64,000 nucleotides of DNA from Bacilli bacterium. GTDB taxonomy: Bacteria; Bacillota_I; Bacilli_A; RFN20; CAG-826. The stretch covers positions 1 to 64,000 of the forward strand of contig JAFUEZ010000003.1 of NCBI GenBank assembly GCA_017470115.1. The letters run 5' to 3'. Positions 53,557 through 62,422 of this stretch are shown piece after piece (the first letter of the stretch is position 1; every line of letters begins with the position of its first letter). The position numbers and the translations under genes were made by a program. Under the pieces are notes generated by a model. That model had not been told where the DNA came from, ran no database searches, and saw nothing but the letters and a program-made list of their open reading frames with translations.

Positions 53557-54582
53557 ATATACATTGTGCACTTTTTCTAAAAAGCCAAGTGCATTTTTGA
53601 TTTCGTATGTTTTACCTTCAGCAGTGATTGTTCCATTGAATCTTCCAAATACTTGATTTTGATTTGTTTTAATAATGATGGCGTTTGTTTCATCGTGTCT
53701 ATTGAATAGTGGAGCAAAAATTAAATCAATATCTTTGCTTTCGGAATTAACTTTGATCTCTTTTAAGAAATCAATGTTTCCTTTTTCATCTTGTGTGAAT
53801 TCAAATTTAACATCATTTAGTTTAAATGCCTCTTTATTAAAGAAGAACATATTTTCCGTTGCTTTTGATGTATCTCCAAACCCATATCCTAAATTGAATC
53901 CAACATTATTACCAGCTTCATCAACATAATTTAATGATGACCAATACCAAGTATTATCTCGTGACCAAATGCCTCTTCCCCAATCAAGAACACCTAAACA
54001 TGGTTTAATATTAATTCCACGTCTTCCGATTTCAATTGAACCGGCTCCAAGAAGTAAATTTTTCTTTTGGTTGTAGTAGAATTGGTGTTTCTTCTCAAAT
54101 GGAGTTGCGATAACCATCGATTTTTCTGTTGTTTCTTTAACTTTAAGCGAAACCTTAACTGCATCGTGGTTAGCAAAGTTTTTCATTATAACAGTAATAA
54201 CTCTTTCATCATTAACGTGTTTAATTGAGAAAGAATAATTTCTTTCATGAATTGAAATATTACCTGTAGAAGAGTCTTTAGGAAGGATGAATTTTTTATC
54301 TCTTGGATTTAACTTAATATAAGTCTTAGTTATATATTTATTTATTTTGAAATCTATATAAGTTAAAGAAAATAAAGCTAAATATGAGAGATTACTAACA
54401 GTTATACAAACACCATTTTCATCATTTAAGAAAGCATAATAGTCCCACTCTTTACGTTTATTAATGTTTCTTCCCATCGCTAAACGATTGTATTCTTTAA
54501 CTAAATCAAAAGCATAACCGGATTCAGTTAATGATCCATCATCATTCAATAATAAACCTTCTTTTAATAGTGTTTGTTCCAT
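53554..54582 (-). CDS. DUF2804 family protein
   Basis: A 342-residue protein with the DUF2804 signature CLGVLDWGRGIW then NTWYWSSLNY and GFNLGYGFGD in a beta-rich fold that includes N-terminal LLNDDGSLTESGYAFD. Function unknown; the fold recalls tocopherol-cyclase/retinoid-binding families. It is co-transcribed with glf, starting seven bases after its stop; a TTG two codons upstream of the ATG is an equally possible start (AGGAG is five bases before the TTG). The link with galactofuranose synthesis is positional only. Confidence 0.75.
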   Translation of the reverse strand: MEQTLLKEGLLLNDDGSLTESGYAFDLVKEYNRLAMGRNINKRKEWDYYAFLNDENGVCITVSNLSYLALFSLTYIDFKINKYITKTYIKLNPRDKKFILPKDSSTGNISIHERNYSFSIKHVNDERVITVIMKNFANHDAVKVSLKVKETTEKSMVIATPFEKKHQFYYNQKKNLLLGAGSIEIGRRGINIKPCLGVLDWGRGIWSRDNTWYWSSLNYVDEAGNNVGFNLGYGFGDTSKATENMFFFNKEAFKLNDVKFEFTQDEKGNIDFLKEIKVNSESKDIDLIFAPLFNRHDETNAIIIKTNQNQVFGRFNGTITAEGKTYEIKNALGFLEKVHNVY

Positions 54583-54588
54583 AGGCAA

Positions 54589-55695
54589 TTATTCTCCTAA
54601 TTCTTTTCTAACGTCATCAAGAGCTTTTCTAACAGTGTCGTCCATATCAAAATATTTGTAATTTGCTAAACGACCACCAAAGATGACGTTATTTAATTTA
54701 TTTGCTTCCTCTTTATATTTAAGATAGAGAGAATTGTTCTTTTCATCGTTAATTGCGTAGTATCTTTCTTTACCTAATTCATAATTATCTGGATATTCTT
54801 TGGTGATAATTGTGACAGGTGATTTATCGTCTTCAAAATATTTGTGCTCAATAATTCTTGTCCATGGAATCTCGTATTCGTTGTAATTGATAACACAATT
54901 CTTTTGATAATATTCTTTATTGTGTTTTTCAATTTCAAAACGTAACGAACGATATTCAAGTGGTCCAAATTTATAATCAAAATATTCGTCAATTGGCCCA
55001 GTGTAAACAATTTTATCTGCAATTGAATCGAGTTCTGCTTTGTTTTTGAGATAATCACAATTAAGTCTTAAGTCTGCACCTTCAATCATTCTTTGAATTA
55101 AAAGTGTATATCCACCAATTGGAATACCTTGATAAGTGTCATTGAAGTAGTTGTTATTGTATTCAAATCTTAAAGGCAATCTCTTAATGATAAATGCAGG
55201 AAGTTCAGTTGCACGTCTTCCCCATTGTTTTTCTGTGTAGCCCTTAACAAGTTTTTCATAAATATCACGACCGACAAGTGAGAGAGCTTGTTCCTCTAAG
55301 TTCTTAGGGTTTGTGATATTTTCTGCTTTTACTTGGGCTTCAATGATGGCTTTAGCTTCTTCAGGCGTATTTACTCCCCACATTTCATGAAAGGTATTCA
55401 TGTTAAAAGGCATGTGATAATATTCGCCTTTATAGTATGCAAGTGGTGAGTTAATGAAACCGTTAAATTTAACCAAATCATTAACATAATTCCAAACTTC
55501 TTCATCACTGGTGTGGAAAATGTGTGCACCATAAATGTGGACATCAATGTTGTCCACTTTTTTTGTATAAATGTTTCCTGCTATATGATCTCTTTTTTCA
55601 ACGATTAAAACAGATTTTCCCGCTTTTAAGAGCTCATGAGCAAAAGTTGCTCCGTATAGGCCGCTGCCTACAATTAAATAATCGTAATGTTTCAT
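54589..55695 (-). CDS. glf: UDP-galactopyranose mutase
   Basis: A 368-residue flavoenzyme. FAD site IVGSGLYGATFAHELLK at the N-terminus, YGAHIFHTSDEEVW near residue 55, and YTEKQWGRRATELP near 160 are standard Glf motifs. It isomerises UDP-galactopyranose to the furanose form, so the cell probably makes a galactofuranose-containing envelope glycan. First gene of the minus-strand pair with DUF2804. Confidence 0.93.
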   Translation of the reverse strand: MKHYDYLIVGSGLYGATFAHELLKAGKSVLIVEKRDHIAGNIYTKKVDNIDVHIYGAHIFHTSDEEVWNYVNDLVKFNGFINSPLAYYKGEYYHMPFNMNTFHEMWGVNTPEEAKAIIEAQVKAENITNPKNLEEQALSLVGRDIYEKLVKGYTEKQWGRRATELPAFIIKRLPLRFEYNNNYFNDTYQGIPIGGYTLLIQRMIEGADLRLNCDYLKNKAELDSIADKIVYTGPIDEYFDYKFGPLEYRSLRFEIEKHNKEYYQKNCVINYNEYEIPWTRIIEHKYFEDDKSPVTIITKEYPDNYELGKERYYAINDEKNNSLYLKYKEEANKLNNVIFGGRLANYKYFDMDDTVRKALDDVRKELGE

Positions 55696-55814
55696 GAGAT
55701 TATTATAGATTTTATTTATCCTTTTATAAAGTTAAATAAATTAAAGTAAATTCAATAAACTGTTTAAATTTAGCTTTAAGAAATTAATATTAATTTAATA
55801 TTCATTAATTGTGT

Positions 55815-55820
55815 TATAAT
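55815..55820 (+). promoter_or_regulatory. Extended -10 promoter, leaderless
   Basis: TGTTATAAT (TG-extended -10) ends seven bases before the ATG at 55828 with no RBS. Confidence 0.6.
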
Positions 55821-55827
55821 TAATCAC

Positions 55828-56517
55828 ATGGAAAAGAAACAAAAAAATATTTTAGTTGTTGAAGATGATAAGTTGACTTTATCTCAAATCAAGAACTCAT
55901 TAAAAACCAACGGATTTAGAGTGTATGCTGTTTCTACAGCATCTGAAGCCATCGATTTTTGTATCAAATCAGTAATTGATTTAGTCCTTTTAGATTTAGG
56001 TTTACCTGATAAAGATGGTTTATATGTCATTCAAACAATTAGAAGTTTTAATAATACTCTTCCAATTATTGTTGTCTCCAGCAGAACAAATGTTGAAAGC
56101 AAGGTTTTGGCACTTGATGCTGGTGCGAATGATTATGTTACAAAGCCATTTAATATGGATGAACTTTTCGCTCGTATGAGAAAAGAGTTCAGATATTTGA
56201 CAAGTGAAGAAAGATATATCTTCAAAAACGGTAACTTAATGATCGATTATGATGCGAAAACAATTTATGTTAACGGAGTAGAAGTTCACTTTACGAATTT
56301 CGAATATAAAATTGTTTGCTTACTTGCATATAATTTGGGAAAAACACTTACTTACGAATACATTATTAATCACATTTGGGGAGAAGGCGGCCAAGATCAA
56401 AATGGATTGCGTGTCTTTATGGCGGCAATTAGAAAGAAAATTAGTCGAGATGAGAAATCTGGAAGACTAATAAGAACAGACATTGGTACTGGCTATAGAA
56501 TGAACAAAGTAAATTAA
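55828..56517 (+). CDS. Orphan OmpR-family response regulator
   Basis: A 229-residue receiver plus winged helix. Acidic pair in VVEDDK, phosphoacceptor D56 in LVLLDLGLP, and TKPFNMDELFARM. The C-terminal domain (about 130-229) has the usual wing GTGYRMNKV. No kinase gene is adjacent; the next gene is a small membrane protein, which might be its target. The receiver resembles KdpE-type regulators. Confidence 0.88.
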   Translation: MEKKQKNILVVEDDKLTLSQIKNSLKTNGFRVYAVSTASEAIDFCIKSVIDLVLLDLGLPDKDGLYVIQTIRSFNNTLPIIVVSSRTNVESKVLALDAGANDYVTKPFNMDELFARMRKEFRYLTSEERYIFKNGNLMIDYDAKTIYVNGVEVHFTNFEYKIVCLLAYNLGKTLTYEYIINHIWGEGGQDQNGLRVFMAAIRKKISRDEKSGRLIRTDIGTGYRMNKVN

Positions 56518-56538
56518 CCAAATTTACTTTTTATTTAT

Positions 56539-56973
56539 ATGAAGAATTTTATTGGAAGAATAATCGTTTTAATTTGTGGAGTCGCAAATGTTGTGCTCTT
56601 TTTAGTCATGATTGGAACTTTTATTTTCTATAGTTTAAGTGATCCTAGTGCAGTAGCTGCTTTTTTCACCGGTGGATTAGCGAGTCATTATTACATTTCA
56701 ATTGGTCTTGTAAGTCTTGTTATTGTGTTATATCTGTATTTAACAGTTCATTCACTTATTAGTATTACCAAAGGAAAGGTTATGAAAAAAGATATGTTTG
56801 TTTCAATTTTTGTATTTGTAGCCTTGCTCTCTTCGTTTATATTTAATGTAATGACAACTCCTGAATACTCTTTATACTATGCATTCTTTTATGGAATTGA
56901 GATTGCTCTAATATTGACAACTAGTGGAATGTTTGTTGGTTCTTTTCTTAATTATCATAAAGATTGTAAATAG
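56539..56973 (+). CDS. Four-helix membrane protein, unknown
   Basis: A 144-residue protein with four membrane helices (about 6-31, 50-75, 86-106, 115-138) and basic cytoplasmic loops. No family recognised. It lies 21 bases after the response regulator, with no RBS, and is closed by a terminator. Confidence 0.55.
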   Translation: MKNFIGRIIVLICGVANVVLFLVMIGTFIFYSLSDPSAVAAFFTGGLASHYYISIGLVSLVIVLYLYLTVHSLISITKGKVMKKDMFVSIFVFVALLSSFIFNVMTTPEYSLYYAFFYGIEIALILTTSGMFVGSFLNYHKDCK

Positions 56974-56984
56974 ATTAGATTTTC

Positions 56985-57015
56985 AAAAAGTCTGCAGAAC
57001 CTGCAGATTTTTATT
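56985..57015 (+). terminator. Terminator built from the dispersed motif
   Basis: TCTGCAG-AAC-CTGCAGA, a perfect hairpin, with A-rich left flank and TTTTTATTT right flank; the left half reads AAAAAGTCTGCAGAACCTGC, a variant of the dispersed motif. Confidence 0.75.
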
Positions 57016-57125
57016 TAATTTTAAACAATTTAATTGTACACAATTATATTTATATAATGTTTTAATTTATAAAAATTATTACTTTTACTATAATTATTTA
57101 GATGATTAGAAAGTGAGCAAACACT

Positions 57126-58010
57126 ATGAAAGAATTTAGAGATTTGATGGCTAAGAACAAGGGTGAAGCAAACGTATTTATTTGCGGCATTCCTTTTGAT
57201 AAAAATGCAAGTGTTGGTAAAGGCGCATCTTTAGCCCCAGATGTTTTGAGAGAACTTAGTTATGATCTTCCTGCTTTAGACATGCAAGGAAACTTATTAA
57301 CAAAGGTTAAGATTTTTGATAACGGAAATTATTCAGGAGATAATTTTGATGCTCTTAAAGAAAAGTTAGAAAAAGAATTCTTGAGCCAAAAAGGATTCCA
57401 TGTAATATTTGGTGGAGATCATAGTGTTGCTATTGCTTCCGAAAGAGCATTTTTTGAAAATTGTAAGAAACACGGAACAACCCCAGTAATTATACATATG
57501 GATGCTCATCCAGATATCTGTGATGTATATGATGGATCAAAATATTCGCATGCTTGTCCTATTTTTCGTGCATTAGAATATGGATTTGAAGATAAAAATG
57601 TAACTCTTGTAGGTATCAGAGGATTTGAAGCTCAAGAGATAGAAACTTTTAAAAAGCATCCACAACTTGATGTTTATAAAACAATAGATATTAAAAAATT
57701 AGGGGTTGAAAGACTGCTTGAAGTTTTAATTGCAAAATATAAAGATCCAAAATACGAAATCTATTTTAGTTATGATATCGATGCTAACGATCCTGCTTAC
57801 GCTCCTGGTACAGGTACCCCAGAAGCTTTTGGTCTTTCAAATTTTGAAACGATTGCTATTTTAACAGGTGTCATTGGAACTTTAAATGTCACCTGTATGG
57901 ATTTAGTTGAAATTGCACCTCCATTAGATGTTAACAATATTACTTCATGGTTAGGTTTGAAGTCTTTATATGAAGTTTTTCACACATTGATTAAGAATAA
58001 TAAAGTATAA
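57126..58010 (+). CDS. Agmatinase/arginase family ureohydrolase
   Basis: A 294-residue ureohydrolase. Manganese ligands are in GGDHS (near residue 100), MDAHPD (near 126) and SYDIDANDPAYAPGTGTPE (near 218). It probably cleaves agmatine to putrescine and urea, or a related guanidino compound; the substrate cannot be fixed from motifs. The stop lies four bases before ung. Confidence 0.85.
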   Translation: MKEFRDLMAKNKGEANVFICGIPFDKNASVGKGASLAPDVLRELSYDLPALDMQGNLLTKVKIFDNGNYSGDNFDALKEKLEKEFLSQKGFHVIFGGDHSVAIASERAFFENCKKHGTTPVIIHMDAHPDICDVYDGSKYSHACPIFRALEYGFEDKNVTLVGIRGFEAQEIETFKKHPQLDVYKTIDIKKLGVERLLEVLIAKYKDPKYEIYFSYDIDANDPAYAPGTGTPEAFGLSNFETIAILTGVIGTLNVTCMDLVEIAPPLDVNNITSWLGLKSLYEVFHTLIKNNKV

Positions 58011-58014
58011 ATTT

Positions 58015-58683
58015 ATGACATACACTTCTTGGGATGAATTGTTTGAAAATTTAAAAAAGCAAAAATATTATACGGATTTGCAGGCTTTTTTAGATGAAGA
58101 ATATAAAAACAAGATAATTTATCCTCCAAGAAATGAGATTTTTAATGCTTTTAATTTAACACCATTAAGCGAGGTGAAAGTTGTAATTTTTGGTCAAGAC
58201 CCTTATCCTAACCCAAGAGAGGCAATGGGTTTAGTCTTTAGTGTTAGAGATGGCATAAAACTACCTCCTTCACTTCAAAATATATTTAAAGAAATATATA
58301 AAGAATATAAGGTAGAAAGAGAATTGCCAAAATCTGGAGATTTAACATATTTAGCTAAACAAGGTGTTTTGCTTTTGAATTCGTTTTTAACAGTAGAGGC
58401 TCATAAGCCATTAAGTCACAAAAGGAAAGAATATGAGCAATTATTAATCGACGTGATTTCTGTTTTAAACAAAATGCATAAGCCAATGGTTTTCATGTTG
58501 TGGGGTGGAAACGCTAAAAAATATCACAAATATCTTACAAACCCTTATCACAAAGTAATTGAAACCAATCATCCTTCCCCATTAAGTGCAAATAGAGGTG
58601 GATGGTTTGATAGTGGCTGTTTTTTAGAAGCCAACAAATATTTAAAGGAGAATAAAGAAAAAGAAATTAATTGGTTGCAATAG
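58015..58683 (+). CDS. ung: Uracil-DNA glycosylase
   Basis: A 222-residue family 1 UDG. Catalytic water-activating motif GQDPYP (near residue 62), LLNSFLTV near 120 and the minor-groove loop HPSPLSANRGG near 188 are all present. It removes uracil from DNA. It appears coupled to the ureohydrolase gene. Confidence 0.93.
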   Translation: MTYTSWDELFENLKKQKYYTDLQAFLDEEYKNKIIYPPRNEIFNAFNLTPLSEVKVVIFGQDPYPNPREAMGLVFSVRDGIKLPPSLQNIFKEIYKEYKVERELPKSGDLTYLAKQGVLLLNSFLTVEAHKPLSHKRKEYEQLLIDVISVLNKMHKPMVFMLWGGNAKKYHKYLTNPYHKVIETNHPSPLSANRGGWFDSGCFLEANKYLKENKEKEINWLQ

Positions 58684-58689
58684 AGATAC

Positions 58690-58718
58690 TTTACTTTATC
58701 AATTAACAAAACTATAAT
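58690..58718 (+). promoter_or_regulatory. Promoter of the thiT leader
   Basis: TTTACT (58690-58695), 17 bases, TATAAT (58713-58718). The start would fall at about 58724, the first base of the riboswitch P1 stem. Confidence 0.55.
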
Positions 58719-58720
58719 TA

Positions 58721-58810
58721 ACTCGGGTGCTCAAGAATGGGCTGAGATAAACGTGATACTCGTTTGACCGTTGACCAGATCTAGGTAATGCTAGCGTTGG
58801 AATATGAGAC
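58721..58810 (+). ncRNA. TPP riboswitch
   Basis: The THI-box core is clear: CGGGTGCTC, GGGCTGAGATAA, GACCGTTGACCAGATCTAGG and TAATGCTAGCGTTGGAA in the expected order and spacing, with CTC/GAG as part of P1. It binds thiamine pyrophosphate and controls the downstream transporter through the terminator at 58816. Confidence 0.95.
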
Positions 58811-58815
58811 GATAA

Positions 58816-58847
58816 CTCTACCTATATTTTGGTAGAGATTTTTATTT
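58816..58847 (+). terminator. Riboswitch-controlled terminator
   Basis: CTCTACC pairs with GGTAGAG across eight bases, followed by ATTTTTATTT, directly after the aptamer; TPP binding should favour it and turn off thiT. Confidence 0.88.
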
Positions 58848-58862
58848 ATAAGAGGTGGAGTT

Positions 58863-60083
58863 ATGGTTTTGACTAATACTATTTCTTTAAAAAGTATCGA
58901 TTGGCACTTACTTTTGGTACTTTCGATAGTGGCTTTAGGTGTAGCGGCACTTTTAGTTGGATATTATTATTTGAAAAAGTTTTTAGAGAAGAAGGGAATC
59001 ATTGAAAAAAATAAATTCCTTAAATTTATATTTACTAATTCGAACGATCTCTTTGTCTTGATATCAACAGTTGTAGCCTTCTTCCTATTTATGGGAGGAA
59101 GCGTTTGCGTTTATTTCTATGCTGATCCTGATATTGCCGACTTTGTTAAATTCTTTACTTTAGCTTTTGGTGGAGAAGCAAAACTAATTGATTCTACTTT
59201 TGAATTTAAATCAAATCTACTCTTAATTTTTGCTCTTGTAGCTATCATTCTTACTGGAATTCTCACTGCAATTGGAATGGTTGAAAAAATTAAAAACAGC
59301 AAAATAAATAAGGTTTTGCAAGGTTTTTCTATTATTACAGCTATTTTACCATTACTTTTAATTGCTATTTATTTCACAAACTTTTTTAAAATTAATGATG
59401 TGAGTAGTGTCACTCTTCATGATGAATGGCCATCATTAGATTATTGTACATACGATGCTTTTTTCTTTTATTTATCCATTTTATTAATAGCTGTTTGTAA
59501 ACCTTCAAAGTTGTTTGCAAGCATCAAATATACGACAAGGGAAATCTGTGAAGAAGGCGTTTTAATTGCTCTAGCAATTGTGCTCGACAACTTCGTGAAA
59601 ATTAAAGTTCAAAGTGGTGGAGGAAGTGTCGGTTTTGCCGCAATCCCATTGTTTATTATTGCTATTAGACATGGACCATATAAAGGTTTTGTCGCAAGTG
59701 CCGTTATTTTCGGTCTTATCACTTGTATGCTCGATGGTTATGGCTTTCAAACATATCCATTTGATTATTTTATTGGGTTCGGTGGATATTGTCTTGTCGG
59801 TTTATTCTTCAATTTATTTAAGTTGTTTTATAAGAACAAAAAAGAGGATTATGCTCAAGCGGAATTTATTTATAGTTTTATAGCTGTAACAATCGGATGC
59901 TTTTTAGCAATGGTCGTTAGATACATAGGATCTTGCTCATCAAGCATGATACTTTATGAATATACTTTAGTAGATGCTTTAATATATAACTCAACATACA
60001 TTCCTATGACTATGTTAATAGACTGGGTTGCAGTTTTACTCCTGTTAAAACCTATTTTATTGATTAATAAAAAATTCAATTAA
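58863..60083 (+). CDS. thiT: ThiT-type ECF thiamine transporter with long N-terminal membrane extension
   Basis: A 406-residue membrane protein. The C-terminal half (from about residue 215) is ThiT: EEGVLIALAIVLD, SVGFAAIPLFIIAIRHGPYKG and the YGFQTYPFDYFIGFGGYCLVG binding region. Typical ThiT is about 190 residues; here an extra 200 residues with about five membrane helices precede it, unrecognised by eye. Imports thiamine as the S-component of an ECF transporter. Control by the TPP riboswitch confirms substrate. RBS AAGAGGTGGAGTT. Confidence 0.88.
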   Translation: MVLTNTISLKSIDWHLLLVLSIVALGVAALLVGYYYLKKFLEKKGIIEKNKFLKFIFTNSNDLFVLISTVVAFFLFMGGSVCVYFYADPDIADFVKFFTLAFGGEAKLIDSTFEFKSNLLLIFALVAIILTGILTAIGMVEKIKNSKINKVLQGFSIITAILPLLLIAIYFTNFFKINDVSSVTLHDEWPSLDYCTYDAFFFYLSILLIAVCKPSKLFASIKYTTREICEEGVLIALAIVLDNFVKIKVQSGGGSVGFAAIPLFIIAIRHGPYKGFVASAVIFGLITCMLDGYGFQTYPFDYFIGFGGYCLVGLFFNLFKLFYKNKKEDYAQAEFIYSFIAVTIGCFLAMVVRYIGSCSSSMILYEYTLVDALIYNSTYIPMTMLIDWVAVLLLLKPILLINKKFN

Positions 60084-60096
60084 ATTAAAAATATTT

Positions 60097-60114
60097 GGTT
60101 TTTGCAGGCTTTTT
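60097..60114 (-). repeat. Copy of the dispersed motif after thiT
   Basis: Minus-strand AAAAAGCCTGCAAAAACC in the spacer 60084-60303, which otherwise holds only AT-rich DNA and a weak promoter for the next gene. Confidence 0.5.
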
Positions 60115-60303
60115 CATCAAATTCAAAGAATTTTTCTTATTAGAATCACTATATTTTAGAAAAAAATTGAGAATTTTTGGTCATTAAATTTTAATAAATT
60201 TAAAAGTTAAAATTATCTTTTTTAAAATTTATGGCCTTTTTATTTTATAAAAAGAAACAAATAGTGTAGACTATTACTAGTTTAAGTAAGGAGACTTATC
60301 TCT

Positions 60304-61380
60304 ATGGGTTTAAAGAAGTATAGCGAAGAAGAAGCTAAAAAAGTTGAAGAGGCTGAGATACAAGCCGAAAAAGAAAAAACTAGTAATGCTCCCGTTGCTA
60401 GCGATGACGAAGTTTTAACTACTATTGAAGAGAATCAAAAAGAAGAAGATGCATTAAATGCTGAACCTCTTGCTGATGATGAAGAGGCTGTTAAAAAGAG
60501 AATCGAAGATGGTAGAAAAGAGTATTTTGTTAAACAAAAGAAAATTAGAAGAACAAATACCTTAGTTAGTATCATTGTTTTGGTTGTTCTTGTAGGTTGC
60601 TTTGTTTTGATGCTTACTCTCGGAAGACAAGAAGGACTCCAATATATTTCGTATATTGGCTTAGGTGTAATGATTGCTGTTCTTATTGTCGTTTTCTTAA
60701 TGGGTAGAGTTCAAAAGAAGCAAATGACTCAAGCAGCAAACGATTATTTAGAATTGCTTTGCAAGAGCACAAATGAGTTCCTATATTCAGGTTCAAGATT
60801 TGAAAATTTACGTTCAAGTGCAACTGAACAATTAAAAGACGAACTTTTCATTAATGCTAGATTTTACAAAGATATTAAGAATACTAGATCTAGAAATACA
60901 GTTATCGTAAATTACAAAGGTAAAGAATTGAGCACAGCTGAGATGGCTGGCAATATCATGATTAAGAACAGACTCTCACCAATGTTTTTAGGAAGATTCT
61001 TTGATTATGATAATAGTTATGACAAAGAAGGATGCAGAATTATTTTACAAATAAAAGGCGGAAATTTATCTAGACCAGTCGATGATTTGGATGGTATTGA
61101 ACTTGTTGAAAACAACAAGACATATCTAGTTTATACAAATGACAAAAATTGGAAATCCGTTTTAACAACGAAGGTTATCGGAAAAATTACAAGTTTAAAA
61201 ATTGATAAAACTTTAATTGATGTCATAGTTTCAATTAGACCAGGTAAAACATGTATTGGAATTGATTATTCTGATGAATTTATGTCAATTCCTGTTGATA
61301 AAGAATTTGATTTTAATAGTGTTAAAAGAAGCCAAAGAGATCTTGAAAAGGTTTTAAGCATTTTAGACGAAATTAAATAA
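60304..61380 (+). CDS. Membrane protein of unknown function with acidic N-terminus
   Basis: A 358-residue protein. Residues 1-85 are acidic and helix-forming, two membrane helices follow (about 92-112 and 118-140), and a C-terminal cytoplasmic domain of about 215 residues contains mixed alpha/beta segments (NTVIVNYKGKELSTAEMAGN, YLVYTNDKNWKS). No family recognised. RBS AAGGAGACTTATCTCT. The next gene starts 24 bases on, so it probably heads the DUF402-tsa operon. Confidence 0.6.
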   Translation: MGLKKYSEEEAKKVEEAEIQAEKEKTSNAPVASDDEVLTTIEENQKEEDALNAEPLADDEEAVKKRIEDGRKEYFVKQKKIRRTNTLVSIIVLVVLVGCFVLMLTLGRQEGLQYISYIGLGVMIAVLIVVFLMGRVQKKQMTQAANDYLELLCKSTNEFLYSGSRFENLRSSATEQLKDELFINARFYKDIKNTRSRNTVIVNYKGKELSTAEMAGNIMIKNRLSPMFLGRFFDYDNSYDKEGCRIILQIKGGNLSRPVDDLDGIELVENNKTYLVYTNDKNWKSVLTTKVIGKITSLKIDKTLIDVIVSIRPGKTCIGIDYSDEFMSIPVDKEFDFNSVKRSQRDLEKVLSILDEIK

Positions 61381-61403
61381 TCCATTTTTTAGGAGTGTTT
61401 TTT

Positions 61404-61946
61404 ATGAACTTACTGAATAAATGGATTGAAATCCAAGGATATAAACATGACGGAAGAATGCACCGTATTCGGGACAATGTTTTTGTAGTGGAAGAAACAG
61501 AAGAATATATCGTTGTGGCTTCAACCAAAACAAAGGTTATTGAACACGATTTTAGAGTTTGGTACACCAAAGAGCCAGCGATTATGATTTTCTTTAAAAA
61601 ACGTTGGTGGAATGTTATCGCTATGTTGAAGTCTACTGGAATTACTTATTATGTAAATCTTGCTTCACCATATGTTGTCGATAATTTCAAAGTTAAATAT
61701 ATTGATTACGATTTTGATTTGAAGCTTTACCCAAATAACGACATTAGATTGATTGACGTAAGAGAGTATGGATATCACCGCAAAAAATATAATTATAGTG
61801 ATGACATTGATAAAATTTTAAGATTCAATATCGAGCAAATTAGAAAATATATGCAAAATGGTGACTACCCATTTAATGATGAAAAAATTAAAGAGTACTA
61901 TGAAACATTTTTAAGCACAATTAAGAAAGAAACGAACAAAAAATGA
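61404..61946 (+). CDS. DUF402 family nucleoside di/triphosphatase (Ntdp-like)
   Basis: A 180-residue protein matching the YgaC/Ntdp type: YKHDGRMHRIRDN near the N-terminus, VWYTKEPAIMIFFKKRWWNV near 55, YYVNLASP near 80 and YIDYDFDLKLYPN with the acidic residues that bind the metal near 98-112. Such enzymes hydrolyse nucleoside tri- and diphosphates. RBS TAGGAGTG; the ATG is preferred to a GTG three codons earlier. It overlaps tsaE by four bases. Confidence 0.8.
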   Translation: MNLLNKWIEIQGYKHDGRMHRIRDNVFVVEETEEYIVVASTKTKVIEHDFRVWYTKEPAIMIFFKKRWWNVIAMLKSTGITYYVNLASPYVVDNFKVKYIDYDFDLKLYPNNDIRLIDVREYGYHRKKYNYSDDIDKILRFNIEQIRKYMQNGDYPFNDEKIKEYYETFLSTIKKETNKK

Positions 61947-62422
61947 AACTAACAATTATTTCAAAAACTATTGACGATACAAATAAAATTGGTGAAAACC
62001 TTGCAAAACTTGCATTTCGTGGTGAAGTTTTGACTCTTTCTGGTGATTTAGGGGCTGGGAAAACGACATTAACTAAATCAATTGGAAATTCTTTGGGCAT
62101 TAAAGACGAGATAAATTCACCAACCTTTAATATCTTAAAATGTTACTTCCATGAACCAATTTCTCTTTTTCATATCGATGCGTATCGATTAGAAGATGTT
62201 AGACCTGAGCAAAAGGATATTGGCTTAGAAGAAGTGATCGAAGGAAACGGGTTATGCGTTATTGAATGGCCTGCTTTTATAGATGAAATGATTCCTTTTG
62301 ATTCTTTGAGTGTCGAGATTTTACTTAATGATGATGGATCAAGATCATTCAATTTTGATACTTTATCACCAAAATATTTTCATATTTTAGAAGCTTTGAA
62401 AGAGGTGTTTAAAAATGCTTAG
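61943..62422 (+). CDS. tsaE: tRNA t6A synthesis ATPase TsaE
   Basis: A 159-residue P-loop ATPase: Walker A GDLGAGKTTLTK near 38, SPTFNI (switch) near 65, HIDAYRL near 83 and VIEWPAF near 112. It works with TsaB and TsaD to put threonylcarbamoyl on A37 of tRNA. Overlaps both neighbours. A copy of the dispersed motif (61994-62013) lies near its start. Confidence 0.93.
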   Translation: MKLTIISKTIDDTNKIGENLAKLAFRGEVLTLSGDLGAGKTTLTKSIGNSLGIKDEINSPTFNILKCYFHEPISLFHIDAYRLEDVRPEQKDIGLEEVIEGNGLCVIEWPAFIDEMIPFDSLSVEILLNDDGSRSFNFDTLSPKYFHILEALKEVFKNA

